Assembly: GCA_029224185.1 (NCBI GenBank)
Contig: CM055193.1
Span: 11,484,859 to 11,548,858, forward strand
Source of the DNA: Karalla daura
Taxonomy: Eukaryota > Chordata > Actinopteri > Chaetodontiformes > Leiognathidae
Length of the DNA: 64,000 nucleotides
Direction of reading: 5' to 3'
The position numbers were made by a program, and so were the translations under genes. Shown piece by piece: positions 41,631 through 53,683 of the stretch; the stretch's first letter is position 1; every line of letters starts with the position of its first letter. The notes under the pieces were generated by a model. That model did no database searches, was not told where the DNA came from, and was given only the letters and a program-made list of their open reading frames with translations.

Positions 41631-44600
41631 ATGCATCTCTTTCAGGTATTTTGATTTTGTGCTTTTTCACCTGATTTATACTCATTGTGTAATGACAATG
41701 AGTTCCTACATTTATCTTGTTAATTACTTTTTCAGAGCCTCACAGTTTTGTGTCTCCTGATTTCAGGTAATTCCTCTTACAATATTATTCCTTTTTTTTA
41801 GTATTTTATGAAAAGTTAAAAAAAAAAACATGTATAACTTTTCCTTATCTTTTTCGCCCAGACTCTCAGCTCTTTGTCTCTGCACAGGAAAGTAAGTCTG
41901 GTGCCAATTTTTAGATTTTGTCTTAATTTGTAGAAAACTCAAAGTATGAATTAATAGTTGTCTTATCAAACCCTTTCATCCCACAGTCTGTAAGACTGCC
42001 TGGTTTGATGAGGGAGATGCATCTGGACGTGGGGACTCGGAGCTCTTGAGCGACCTGAGGAGGGAGCACTGGAGCCGGATTTGCTCCGAGCCCGTGGACA
42101 TCGAAGCCCAGACAGTTGGAGGACTCCAGGCGCAGCACACCAGGAACACTTTCCACACGTAAATCTGGACACCAGAGAAGGATAACACCGGAGAACGATA
42201 ACAACATTTTGGAATCATCACTACTAGAAATGAGACAAATTTTATCACATACTCAGTGGATTTGATTTCCAAATGCTATTAAGATATATTAATTTTTATA
42301 GTAAAAAACTAAATATACATAAATATGTCTGAATCAAATGTTCTCAGTAATTGGTTAAGACATCAAGATGACTCAAAAAAAATGTTAAAAAGGGCAAAAA
42401 GCAACACAGGAGCAAAGATTGTATTTTTGCTCTCTGGTGAAGACAAGCCAGGAGTAATATCTTGTCTTCAAGCTGTTATCTGAATTTTGCAGGTACAGCT
42501 CATCAGAGGGTCTCTTGTGCCTCAACTCTGAGCAGAAGCAGAGGCAGTGCTACGATTACAAGGTCAAGTTCACCTGTGCAGGACAGTTCTGCTCGGGTAT
42601 GTGGCTCAACAATCACTCAGTGAGCTTGATCAATTTAAAAGGCCAATATTTTGTGTAAGGTTCTCAAATGTGAGCCTCCTCGTGTCCTTACAGAGTGTAG
42701 GACGCGCTGGTTCGATCATGATGATCCAACAGGAAACGGAGACTATGAGGTCCTCAGTGACCTCCTGAGATCTTACCCGAGAGAAATCTGTCCTCGACCG
42801 ATAGCTATCGAGGTGCAGACCACCTCTGGGGAACCAGCCTCCAACACCTCCAATGTGTTTTTAAAGTGAGGTTGGCACTATTATCACTAAATCCTACCTG
42901 AAGATGGAGATCAGCGTCACTCAGCCCCCTCTGCTCCTCTATGTTGCAGTTATGATGCCACCTATGGGTTTGCCTGCGTAAATGCAGACCAGAGGAAAAG
43001 GAGTTGTGAGGATTACAGAGTTAGATTCACATGTCCCAAAGATTTCTGTCAGGGTAAGATTTTTTTTCTCTCCCTTGGACTGACATAATGTTTGATATAA
43101 AAAAATAGTTGTTCTTGTCTGTCTGTATCCAAATAGACATCCTGTACAGTGAACACAATCATAAATGTGCATCTTAAGTTTTCTACTCTACCGTAAATTT
43201 ACAATTTCTTTTCATTTAAATAGCGTCATCTCAGTTATCTTACAACTTTAATCATGGCCCAGTCAACAATTTCAGATGAATAATTAAAATACAAATAATA
43301 CAAAAATGATTACTTACAAACATAGTAACTAATCAATAAACCCAAAGACAGGAAATACACCTTCATATCAGTCAACCTGTGTTTAGTTGCAATATCAAGT
43401 AAAACTAAATACATTTTTTAAGTATGTAAAAGAATAAATGATTTAATATCTTTAATGCTTGAAATGGTAATTGCCAAACTGTGATATTTCTTTTAGTCAA
43501 AATAGTTGCAATTAAAACTCTCCATAACAAAAATATGAAAACATACAATTTCTGTACAGCTGCAGACAAAAAGCATCCTTGTTTTCCAGTTTTAGTCAAC
43601 ATGTGTCCGTCTATGATTTCCCCTCAGTGTCAGAGCAGTGTCGAACACAGTGGCTGAACAGCGATACTCCATCAGGGCAGGGCGATGTGGAGTCCATACC
43701 TCAGCTGCTGAAAACATTCCCGGGTCAAGTGTGTAGAAACCCAATCAGCATCAAAGCCAGATCAGCCAGCGGAGTATCAGCCCAATACACTGGAGAAACT
43801 TACCTCTCGTAAGCATGTCATTTTCCTTTCATGGGTTGGTGCAACTTCTCATAAAAAGAGTTCAATTCTGCTCTTTTTTTACATTCCAGCTATGATGTTA
43901 CTTTTGGGTTTGCGTGCATCAATGAAAAACAGAAGACTGAACAATGTAAGGATTACGAGGTGATGCTGACGTGTCCTTCAGAATTCTGTAATGGTAAGCT
44001 GTCGAGATTCATTTTACTAAATACAGTATCTCAGATCTGTCTCCACATGCCTGTACTGGTCTCAATGCTGGTTTAACAGGTTGCAGGACACGCTGGTTTG
44101 ACATGGATGACCCCACCAGGTACGGGGACTATGAGACGCTGCTCCGGGTGAAGATGCTGTATCCCGGTGAAGTCTGCTCTCAGCCGGTGGCCATAGAGGC
44201 CATGACGGTGTCTGACGTCCCTGCACACCAGACCGGTGACGTCTTTCAAATGTGAGTCGAAAGATTGATACCAAGGACACTGCGGGGCAGATAGATCACC
44301 AAAAATCTGTAGAAAATTCAATAGAGATTCTTGTCATTCATTAATTGTATGAAACATTTTGATAGCAAAAGTGGGTTTTTACAGCAGGGATTTTTATTTA
44401 TATTTTCATGATTGGAATCATGTGGATTAAAGAGAGCACAGAAAACAGCAAATGATTATTCCTATAGATATGAGACTTATTAATTGAGCTTTAGATTAGC
44501 TGAGTTGACAGTTTTTGGTAAGATGCAGATACAGACATTTTTTTCCAAAATGTCAACTACTCCAGTGATTCATTTTCAGAGGCTGGGTAGATCTCTTTTT

Positions 44601-44795
44601 CGAAGACTCAACTGATAGTTGGAGTCATCTCCAAAATCAATGAACTTTCCCATTTTATACTGTTTTATCACTTATGTTTTCAGATATGACGCCACTCGCG
44701 GTTTTGCCTGTGTGAATGCTGAGCAGCCTGGTGGAGCTCGCTGCCAAGACTACAAGGTCCGCTTTACATGTCCCCTGGCTTTCTGCTCAGTTTGA
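41631..44795 (+). CDS. Secreted protein with four tandem mucin/CILP-type WxxW modules
   Basis: Eleven coding exons: 41631-41645, 41736-41766, 41862-41891, 41987-42158, 42493-42596, 42694-42865, 42950-43053, 43628-43808, 43890-43993, 44080-44251 and 44684-44795 (TGA). They give about 398 residues. All phases agree. The N terminus (MHLFQSLTVLCLLIS) is a plausible signal peptide. Four modules follow, each from a ~172-nt plus a 104-nt exon, with C-x3-WFDxDDPxGxGDxE, a central ICxxPxxIEA, then YxxxxGFxCxNxxQ, CxDYxVxFTC and FC. This is the Mucin2_WxxW/CILP domain pattern, where human CILP has WTQWFNVDHPGGDGD. There is no mucin, VWF or Ig domain, so it is a stand-alone array, probably extracellular and disulfide-bonded. 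Function unknown. The start codon is chosen for the signal peptide and has A at -3. Confidence 0.88.
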
Positions 44796-45425
44796 ACCAC
44801 GAAGGGTCGATGCAACTTTCTAGAATTTACAAACTGCCAAGACGACATGATAAATCACTGACTGATTGACAGTGTGGATTACTGCAGTAGTTTAGTGCAA
44901 GTATTTAGTCTTATTGCAAATAACCCACAAATAACGTGTGCTGTTAGAATGTCAGTGACTGTATCGTCATCAGGAAGAGAAATTAATACAATATAACATG
45001 CTGTCTAACAATATAACTATATTTGTCTCATGTGTGGTTATATTAGTGAGGCAGATGAAGCAGAATGTCAGTAGTCTGTTTAATACCAGGCCAGCATGAT
45101 GTCAAGACATTCACATGGAAATGTCACATACCAGTAAATTTCCTGAGAGAACAGAGTTGAGTAACACTTCAGTAATTCTTCCACAAAACACGCACACACA
45201 CGCACACACACAAACACACACAAAAGGAACAAGGTCAAAAACAGTATATGCAGTATTGATCAAATCAGAAACCTAACTCTAATTCTAATTCTTGTTTTTT
45301 AACAGTATTTACTCATTTGATTTGTATATGTGTTCAGTTTGTGCTCTTGAGATGATTTTTAGTACATTTAATTAATTAATTACTGATAATTAGATGTATT
45401 TGATTTCAGTTATAATAAATCAATA
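44796..45425 (+). other. Probable 3' UTR of the WxxW-repeat gene
   Basis: AT-rich sequence after the TGA. The first clear AATAAA is at 45414-45419. A CA-type run lies near 45190-45220. Confidence 0.5.
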
Positions 45426-45465
45426 TTGTGATTAATATGGTTATATTAAGTAATACAGGAGATTG

Positions 45466-45712
45466 GTGAATAGTACTGTTGCCTCACAGCAATAAAGTGC
45501 CTGATTCAGATTAAGAGCATTTTTGTGTGGAATTTTTAATTTTCTTCCCATGTTTGCTCGTCTTCCCCCTGGTGCTCTGAATTCCTCCCACAGTCGAAAA
45601 ACATGGATGTTTAGGTGGATTAAAACTGTAAAACTGCCCCTGGGTGTGAGTGTGGGTGTGAATGGTGTGTATGTGTGTGTGTGTCCTGTCATAGACTAGT
45701 GACTTGTCCAGC
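45466..45712 (+). repeat. Fish LINE/SINE-type interspersed repeat
   Basis: It contains the ordered blocks CTGTTGCCTCACAGCAA, CTCCCACAGTCGAAAAACAT, GGTGTGAGTGTGGGTGTGAA and GACTAGTGACTTGTCCA. This order is characteristic of a very abundant teleost repeat. Related copies lie at 57028, 60487 (opposite orientation) and, more eroded, 58520. Confidence 0.65.
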
Positions 45713-46499
45713 ATGTATTTCCTGTGTAAACATGTGTAAATCATAGTTTTGTGCAGGTTTATACAGTCATAACCATCAACCATGAACATCTGTGGGGGTA
45801 TTGCATTGATACAACTGCATCAACTGTAGACAGCAGTATTGCATAACTTTGTTTAAAAAAAGCTAAATCAGTTGAATGCAAAACATTTCCCTTTGTTTTT
45901 ACTTGCTTTTTACATCCCGACCTCAGCTTTTCTTTGCTTTTTAGGTTGTAGCAAAGGACTTTGCTCAAGACTTAAAGACTTTACTCAGTGCATTCTCCAC
46001 TTGTCTACCAGATGCATTCAGAATACTCCCTTCCTATCTCAGTCACCTGAACTACCCTGTTTTACTGTTTTATACTGTATTAAACCTCATACACGTAAAC
46101 AACTTGCATACACATGCATATACTCATATGTGATGACATGTCACCTGTCTGTAAGTAAAATGACAATGAGGCTTTCAGAGTTATTTCTGTGATATTACAG
46201 GAGCTTTTGTCCACATGCCTCTTAACAAAGCTGGGTTATCATAAAATGCCTTCCATATTGCGTTCCTGTCCCATGATATACCACCCAGAATCGAGATATC
46301 CAAGAATCAGCCGACACAATAATTCTGGATGAGGAGGGGGGGAAAAACTACAAGCAGGCTGGACGTCACATCCGGTGGAATATTCCAGCGGATTTACCCT
46401 TGGTCTTAAAAGGACGCACTGCAATAGCGGCAGTGAAGTTGACAGGTAAACAGCCTGATGCTCTACACGTGCTGCTGACAGTGTGGCAACTTTAACATC

Positions 46500-46620
46500 A
46501 TACAATATCCCGACAGAGATAAAACAAAAAGAAAAAAGAAAAGCGTATAGACGTGCGCATTTCTCCTCCAGTGGATTTGTGTTGATTTGTTTTGGTTTTT
46601 TTCTTTGGAAGTCCGTTCAG
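46500..46620 (+). promoter_or_regulatory. tmem269: Candidate promoter and 5' UTR exon for tmem269
   Basis: A non-coding stretch ends in a good donor, CGTTCAG|GTAAGA, at 46620/46621. The first coding exon of the downstream gene begins after an acceptor at 47780 (CCTACAG), so a leader exon ending here is plausible. The start of transcription is not resolved. Confidence 0.4.
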
Positions 46621-47807
46621 GTAAGATGAGACGCACTTCGTGCGTGTGTGTGCTACATGTATTATTACATTGCGAGTGCGTGTTGTAGATCAGATCATGG
46701 GCTAGTTTTGCGGGTTTTGTAGCGCATCATTTGGTGGTGACGCAGTTGCGCCACTCAGACCGTACCTCGGTAAAGGACAGGCGCACTTTATGCACCTGTC
46801 CACATCACCTGTTGGTCTCCATGTCTGTGATGATGTGTGATATGCGTGGAAAGAGAGATTTGTAAGAGCTGAGGACTTTTCTGGAAGCGGGTTCACGAAT
46901 TAAATTTAGGAGGCATTGAGACTGGAGTAATCATGTGTATGTGAGAGTCCGCCCGCCTCTGGTTGACTTTTAAAAGATGGGATGGATAGTATTAGACTTA
47001 TTATGAAGCACCTGACTTATTCCCTTATTATCCTCGATGATAATATACATAAACAGCAAGTTTATGACCCGTATGAGTGAACCAGTGACCGAGGAAATAT
47101 CAGAAATGGTGGAAAAGGTAGAATCTTAAAAGTAGAAAATAAGTCAGTCACCACTTAATGTCATGTCTTCAGGCTTGTGCAAAACTACAACAATAACAAA
47201 ATAAAAGAATAAAGTTCATTATATTTCTGAATTTATAATTATTAATGTAGCACCGTCAACATTGATTTAATGTTGCTGGTGTTTATACCACTTTTTATGC
47301 AGCCTTTTATAAAGTAAATGTAACGTAATGTTATTTTCCACTTTATCAAAGTAATATGTCCTGATTATATTGCAGATTGTCATTGGTTAGTTATGAAATT
47401 GAAGCTATACAGGGATATTTATAAAAAGAAAACTTTACTGATTATCCAGGTACAATACTAAAGAAAAAGAAAATTGAAAGTATAAGATATATTTATCTAT
47501 TATATTATATTATCTATCACTAAAAGTAATTTGTAAGTATCTCAAACTAGATAACATTTAATAATTGTACATACCAGACTAGGAGCATTTGCACATAACC
47601 TGATAAAATAGTTAACTGTCATTGACCTGCCTGTATTCTGGCAAATTCCTCTTAGCTGTGGAGCAAGTTTGTATAAGTACTTGAAAATATATCAGACATT
47701 TGTTTTCGTGTAGTGCTAAACGTTAGCATTATATGCTGCACATAAACGTTAAATAAACACCTTTAATATTCATCCTACAGCTTTTCTGTGGTGAGCCAGA
47801 CAGAATC

Positions 47808-50800
47808 ATGATCCTCCTGACTCCCTCCTCTGGTAGGTACTCTCTTCTACTTCTCAATCTCATTTTGTAATCAGGATTACTGCACACCTAGATGGCACAG
47901 AGGAGCCACTGTCTGGCTTCTTATTAGCCAGGAAAACAGTCCTTAATGTTGATGGATCATTATCTAGAGTAAACTAAACATAAAAAAAATCCTAAACTGA
48001 ATTAAACTGAGAGTTGATTCATTCCGATAAAGGAAACATCTGGGATTTGATAACAACTAAAATATGCAATGATTGATCTGTGTTGGTAAACATGGAGACC
48101 CCACTCAAAATATTTATTCATGTCAATTTGACCTGACATGACATTAGAGTCACTTATAAGACCTAAGTAAAATAAACTAACAAACGTATTAAGCATTTTG
48201 TCTGACAAGTGACCATAATTTGATTCTGATTATTTTAATATGACTTTAACTGCACATTTTAGCACAAACAGTTTAAATTATAAACTGTTTTATTTTTTTT
48301 TCAGTCAGTTCACGTCACAATACGCATGCTATGCATTGTTTCCCTTGTTTTTTTCATTTAGTCTTTGTAGTCGTTACCAGGTAACATAGCAGGGTATTGC
48401 ATAACAAGGGCCTTCCCATCATTCTTTGCACTCAATAGGCAGCAACCCAGAAATAAAGACTTGCTGGAAATTGACAGCGTGTCTGGATCTGGCTTTACCC
48501 TCTTTGTTATTAGCGACCAGGACAGTGCACTAAGTGGCGCTAGCAAAACCATGACCGTAAGAACTGCAACCCCCTCAGACTAAACTGTGACTCGAGTGAA
48601 TGAGGCTGCCTCATTCTTGCAGTGAACCTGCCACTTATGTGGTTTTCAGGAAAATGCAGAATGTTTTCTGCATTAAGTGACATATACATATATATATATA
48701 TATATATGTATTCATATAAATACTCACAAATAGATAGAAGTAGCCTGAAAAGCATGCTGTCAAGTAAAAAGTGTAAGATCTTGTTGGCTTTTTGCTGTGT
48801 CTCATACGCTGTTTTCTTTCAGATGAAGAGTCTCTTGAACTCGCCTGGCTTTGGAATCACAGGAAGTTCAGGGTGAAAAACACTTTGAAGGGTTGCTACT
48901 GCAACATTTAAAAGAGTATATTTAAATTTTGCAGGGCATTTTCTGTGCATTCTGTCTTGGGACAGTACTATGACTTGAGAGAATACTTACAAGAGGGGAG
49001 GCAGGCAGAAAACAAAGCTTTCTTTGTTTGACCTCATTAAAAAACATCACAGCTTTGTGGGGGCAGAGGCAGTTTTTGGCTGGATTGAGGCCGTGTCAGC
49101 AGTCATCCCCTCCTGGCTGACCAGCTGTCGTTCATCCTGAAAATTATGCCTTCAAGACAAAGTTGTCATAACAAGTTCTATTAACTGCGCTTGAAGCAAA
49201 CACGTGGCTATTGGCGATGAAAAAGAAATGCAGTGTATATTGATTTGCACTCTGCAACTGCATGTGATGAAATCAAGCACACCAAGAGAGGGTTCCAGAT
49301 GAATCTTCATGCCACAATCGCTGTTAAAGCCCAGGCTGCAGTGGTATTAATAGCTTTCAGCAGTTAGCTATGTGAGTGCTGCTGCCATGCCCTTGTCTCA
49401 GGTCACTACATCTGATCAGAGCTAACAGGCTAATTGATCTCACGTCTGGTATGTGTCAATGCAGTAGGTCCAACTCACTGTCACTATAGCCAGTGGTGAA
49501 TGTGGTAGTCCCCTATATTCATTCTGTACACCCCCACCCCCAACCCCCTTTCCAAACACAAACACACACACACACACCAGTATTTGTGTTTATTTACCAT
49601 CCTGATAAGTTCACAACCGAGTGCTAACACTTCACATGCATCCTCTTCAGACGATGTATCCTTTTGACTTTTTTTTTCCTCTCCCAAACATTATTGAACT
49701 TTACTGCATGTCACTGTGGCAGTTTTTCATTTGTAAGAGTTAATCAAGTAATGTGTATGTCAAGTGTGTAGCTAGACATGAAAATGTAATGAGTGATTAA
49801 TGAGGCACTCTTTATTGTTGCATGCTGTAGGCTGCGAATGATTGAATGTACAATAACAAATGCATCTTAGTGATCTGAAAATGGATGAATGTATCGTAAG
49901 GTCGGTGTCCGTCCAATAAACATACGTCTTGGTAAGTGATGCTTCTTTTACATTAGACAGGGAATCAGTCCCAAGGTAATATTTTGCTTAAAGTACAGTT
50001 AAATAATAATAATAATAATAAAAAGGAAACATACATATAAAGAAATGCTATACTATGGCACTAGAGTTATGAAAGGTCCCTGTTTGTCTGCCTGTGTGTC
50101 TGACTGAGGTTTGGCTGCAAAATGGGATATGATTAATTAACTATTCCCACTCACACTTATCCATCAAAAGGAGAGTCCAGTTTCGGTCCCCTCGATCATA
50201 GTTTTAGCTCCTAGCTGTAGCCTGTTAAACCTCCACAGAGGCTCGAGCAGACATGTACGGCCTCTAACTGCTGCTGTTTTGTGGTCTCAGGTCTCTTCCA
50301 GTGCACCAACAAGCTCTTTCTCAGTGATCAGGCCACAGGACTGCAGATCAAGGAGTTTGCCCGTAAAAATGCAGCTAACGCGCTGTCAGTTGCCAACATG
50401 GTCATGGGCATGGCCTCCATTCTCAGCAGTCTTAACGGGTGAGTGGCAACACTATTATTGGATGTTACTGAGGCATTAGTCAGGCTCAGCTACAGGATGG
50501 ATGCTTGGTCCTAATGAAAAGCTAACAAATTAAAAACCCAAAGAAGTAATTTTAAGGAAGCTCAAGAGTAACAAACAGTGCCAGAGGGACAAAGCACAGC
50601 AACATTACACAAATAAGCATAAACTGAACAGAAGACTCATAATATCATACCACACAGCCCTAATAAAGCAACAAAAGTCTCAAAAATGTAATAACTAAAC
50701 AGACGTCCAAAAGCACATTAACAGATAAAGAATAAGGAACACATTTCATACTGGAGATGAAATGTCATGTTAACCGTGTTAACATGGTTCTTATAATATT

Positions 50801-53683
50801 GTTTTTTTTACCCTCAAGGACATTGTACAATTTTTCGCTTTCACTTATTATGCAGATTTCTGCTGGAGCGTAAAGACTTCCAGTTAAAATGATCGAATAC
50901 GACTCTTACGGAAAAAAAATCACTTAAAGGGAAATTTATTCAACAGTATCGTGACATTTATTGAACTTAACCTCCGCCAGTTTCACCCTTTTTCCCACTG
51001 CAAATACTTCTGTGGACAGTCTGCTGAACCCGACACTCTGCCGTTTTATTCAGACACCATCATGCTGCTTGTTGGCTGGTCCTGATTGGCTACCTGCTGG
51101 ATTTGGCAGATGGAGCAGTTGCCAGGCGACTTGATGCCTGCTCTGCACTGGGTAAGTGGAGTGTTGTGGTCAATAGCTCTTACCAAAGATAAACTTCCAC
51201 TGGGGTGTTTGGCAGGACTTGCTGCACAGTCCTTTGTCGGGAATTTCTCATTTGGCCGCTCAAAGTCGTAAACAAAGGGAACCAGTAAACTGAAACTCGG
51301 CCGCTGAAATAGTCCGGATGGTCCGATGGAGGCTCAGAGAGAAGTCTCATCAATATTTTAGGGCGTGTAATTTGACCTTTATCAAATCGGGTTGTGATTT
51401 GAGTTTGAAGAGCAGGACAGTCTTTTTGTGGCCACCCCCCATTTACTGTAGACTGAGTACAGTAGATAAACAGTATATAAAATGTACCACTTTCCAAAAA
51501 CCAAAAACATGCTCGCATATAATAAATCAAGAGACCATAAAGCTGTTTCAAGTTCCCACTGTGAAAGTTCCCATATCCTCAAAAGCCCAAAATAGCTCCC
51601 AGGTGCATCACAATACATCGTCGGCTGCACATTTCAGGGGGCTTTGTGTCCCGACAGGGTTTTTCTGCATGACTTTGCAGGTGGATGTTGTTGTGCCCCC
51701 CATGTATTTTGTCAACTGAACAATCACTTTCTGATTAAGCAGCCTAATTCCACGGGATCACGCTCCAATTGTCTATTTTATCCCGTTGCTTTGGGTTCTC
51801 TGCATATCTGAAATTGCTAAAATTGTTGACCCTGGCCCGTGGAATTCCACCTCGGCCGTTCGACCAGTGGCCTGAATCACCTCATCCTCATCTGCTGAAA
51901 ACATGCTCCGTGCTCCTGTGGGATAAAGAGAGCAGGCAGTGGAGAATGTTGTTTATAGAATGGCAGCACTGTCGGGCTGACACCGAAATTTCTACTTTTA
52001 GAAATTTGCACGCACGCGTCCGGCCGTCACGTGTCAGCCACAGTGGCAGAGGGGAGATGATAACGTATCTTTGATGGACTCTAACCTCACAGCTAAGGCA
52101 CTATTGGATTGAAAGTAGTATAATAATAGGACAGCTGGCGCTCTCCCTTGTAGCTTTTCCAAAGCAGATTATTCAGAGCATTGTTTTCAGGTCAGGTTGG
52201 ACAATAAATGGCATATTTGAATGTCGCAGAAACACATTTCTTACATTGTTCTTGTTTCACACGTTCAGGAGCCAAACTGGACGATTTCGCCGACTTCACG
52301 ACCTTCGGCATCGCCACGTCGTTGCTCCTGAGGACGTCCGACCTGCTGGACAACATCCTGTGCATGTGCTACGTCCTGTCAGTGTTCGTCCGCCTGTGTT
52401 TCTTCTCCAGTGGTATGTCATCATATGCGGTACTCTCAGTTGCCCTGTCTGCGTTAATATCTAGAGAACTGACTGGAGGTCTCGTCCCGTGGCAGGCATC
52501 CCGTTCATGTACCGCGGGCTGCCCTGCATCTACTCCTCGGCCATCCTGGCCAGCGCCTCGCTGCTGTCGGGCGGGAACATGGCTGTGCTGCGTGTCATCG
52601 CTATGGCCATGATCCTCTTCATGATCAGCCACAACTTCTACCCCCATGACAGAGTGCTGGAGTCCCAGGCCTGGAAGAAAGTTGTCTATGCAGGAGGTAC
52701 AGCCATTGAAAAAAACAACAAAAAAAAAACAAGTAAAGATGAAACTGTTTCAGGACAGAGATGTGTTAAACATCCAGGATGTTCAAACATCTGGACCGTG
52801 GGCTGTTGCTGAGCCAAGAGCCTTTTTGGATGTTTACAGTGCTTTTCATGCACTGGTTTGATTAAACATTGCATTCAAGGAACTGTGAGTGAACAGGGGA
52901 ATGTTGCCAAGCCTGGACATGCACCCGAGTGCCATGAAAACTTTCATGGTTCAGAGAGTTTGATTTGCTTTGCAACCGATTTTTGAAATAAGATCTTACA
53001 AATGTGTTTGAGACTGCTTCAAATCTCTGTACAGATGCTACAAAAGTTGTGAAAAGCCATTCATCTCTTTCTATAATTCTTAGTTTGTGTGCATGATTTC
53101 AAAGCAGACCGGACATAAAGAAAACATGTTGTTATCATCTGCAGCAACTAATCAATTAATCAACTATAAATTGACTAATTATGAGTTTTGAGAATTTTGA
53201 GAAGAGCAGGATTTTAACAAATTAATTTAAAGCATCTTAGCTTCTTAATTGTCAATATTTTCTGGTTTCTGTAATCCACTATTACAGAAAATTGTATGTC
53301 ATTGAAGTGAGGACAAAGATTGGTAATTGAAAGACCTTATTTTCATTTTATAAAAAAAGTCATAATTATATTTATGCTTCTAAAGGCTCTAATGGAAAAT
53401 AACATTTTGATATCTATAAGTGATTTGTTGTGAATGGAGACACAGTTTGACATTCAGTTTCATCACTCTTCTAATCCTATCAAGTGACGTGGAGAAGCCA
53501 TTAGGAAATGTAAATTTTCAGACACAGTATTCTTTTGTTATTTTAGTGATTTCTTTTGTTTCTTATTTGCCAGGAGTCATCATGGTGTTCTGCTCCTCCT
53601 TCCCCCCTGCCTGCGTTTACTACCTGCTGTGGTCGATCTCCTACATTTTGTTCCCAACATCCCTTTGGAGCAGTAAAGTGTAG
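47808..53683 (+). CDS. tmem269: CDP-alcohol phosphatidyltransferase family membrane protein (TMEM269-like)
   Basis: Coding exons 47808-47832, 50291-50438, 51054-51151, 52269-52412, 52496-52696 and 53574-53683 (TAG) give about 241 residues with agreeing phases. The protein has several hydrophobic segments. Across the 51151/52269 junction it contains the full catalytic signature DG-x2-AR-x8-G-x3-D-x3-D (DGAVARR...ALG, then AKLDDFAD), so the active-site aspartates are all present. NALSVANMVMGMASI before it and VRLCFF...GIPFMYRGLP after it resemble the arrangement in prokaryote-type phosphatidylserine synthases. It probably acts in an internal membrane on CDP-diacylglycerol; substrate unknown. 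The symbol is from memory of vertebrate TMEM269. The weakest part is the 8-codon first exon. Convergent with styk1. Confidence 0.83.
48680..48708. repeat. (TA)n microsatellite
   Basis: Alternating TA run in the first tmem269 intron. The rest of that intron (47833-50290) holds no supported gene. Confidence 0.85.
50006..50020. repeat. (AAT)n microsatellite
   Basis: Short AAT run in a tmem269 intron. Confidence 0.75.
53140..53372. repeat. Eroded copy of the 5715 MITE-like element, inverted
   Basis: TGTCATTGAAGTGAGGACAA and AAAGACCTTATTTTC match the reverse complement of blocks in 5715-5992. The left end has GCAGCAACTAATCAATTAAT. It lies in the last tmem269 intron. Confidence 0.55.

Noticed and set aside
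45441..45789. Overlapping minus-strand ORFs of 83 and 92 codons
   Set aside because: They lie over an interspersed repeat and TG run.
48832..48880. Possible extra tmem269 exon starting with DEESLELAW
   Set aside because: The acceptor is good, but the only nearby donor (AGG|GTGAAA) ends in the wrong phase for the next exon.
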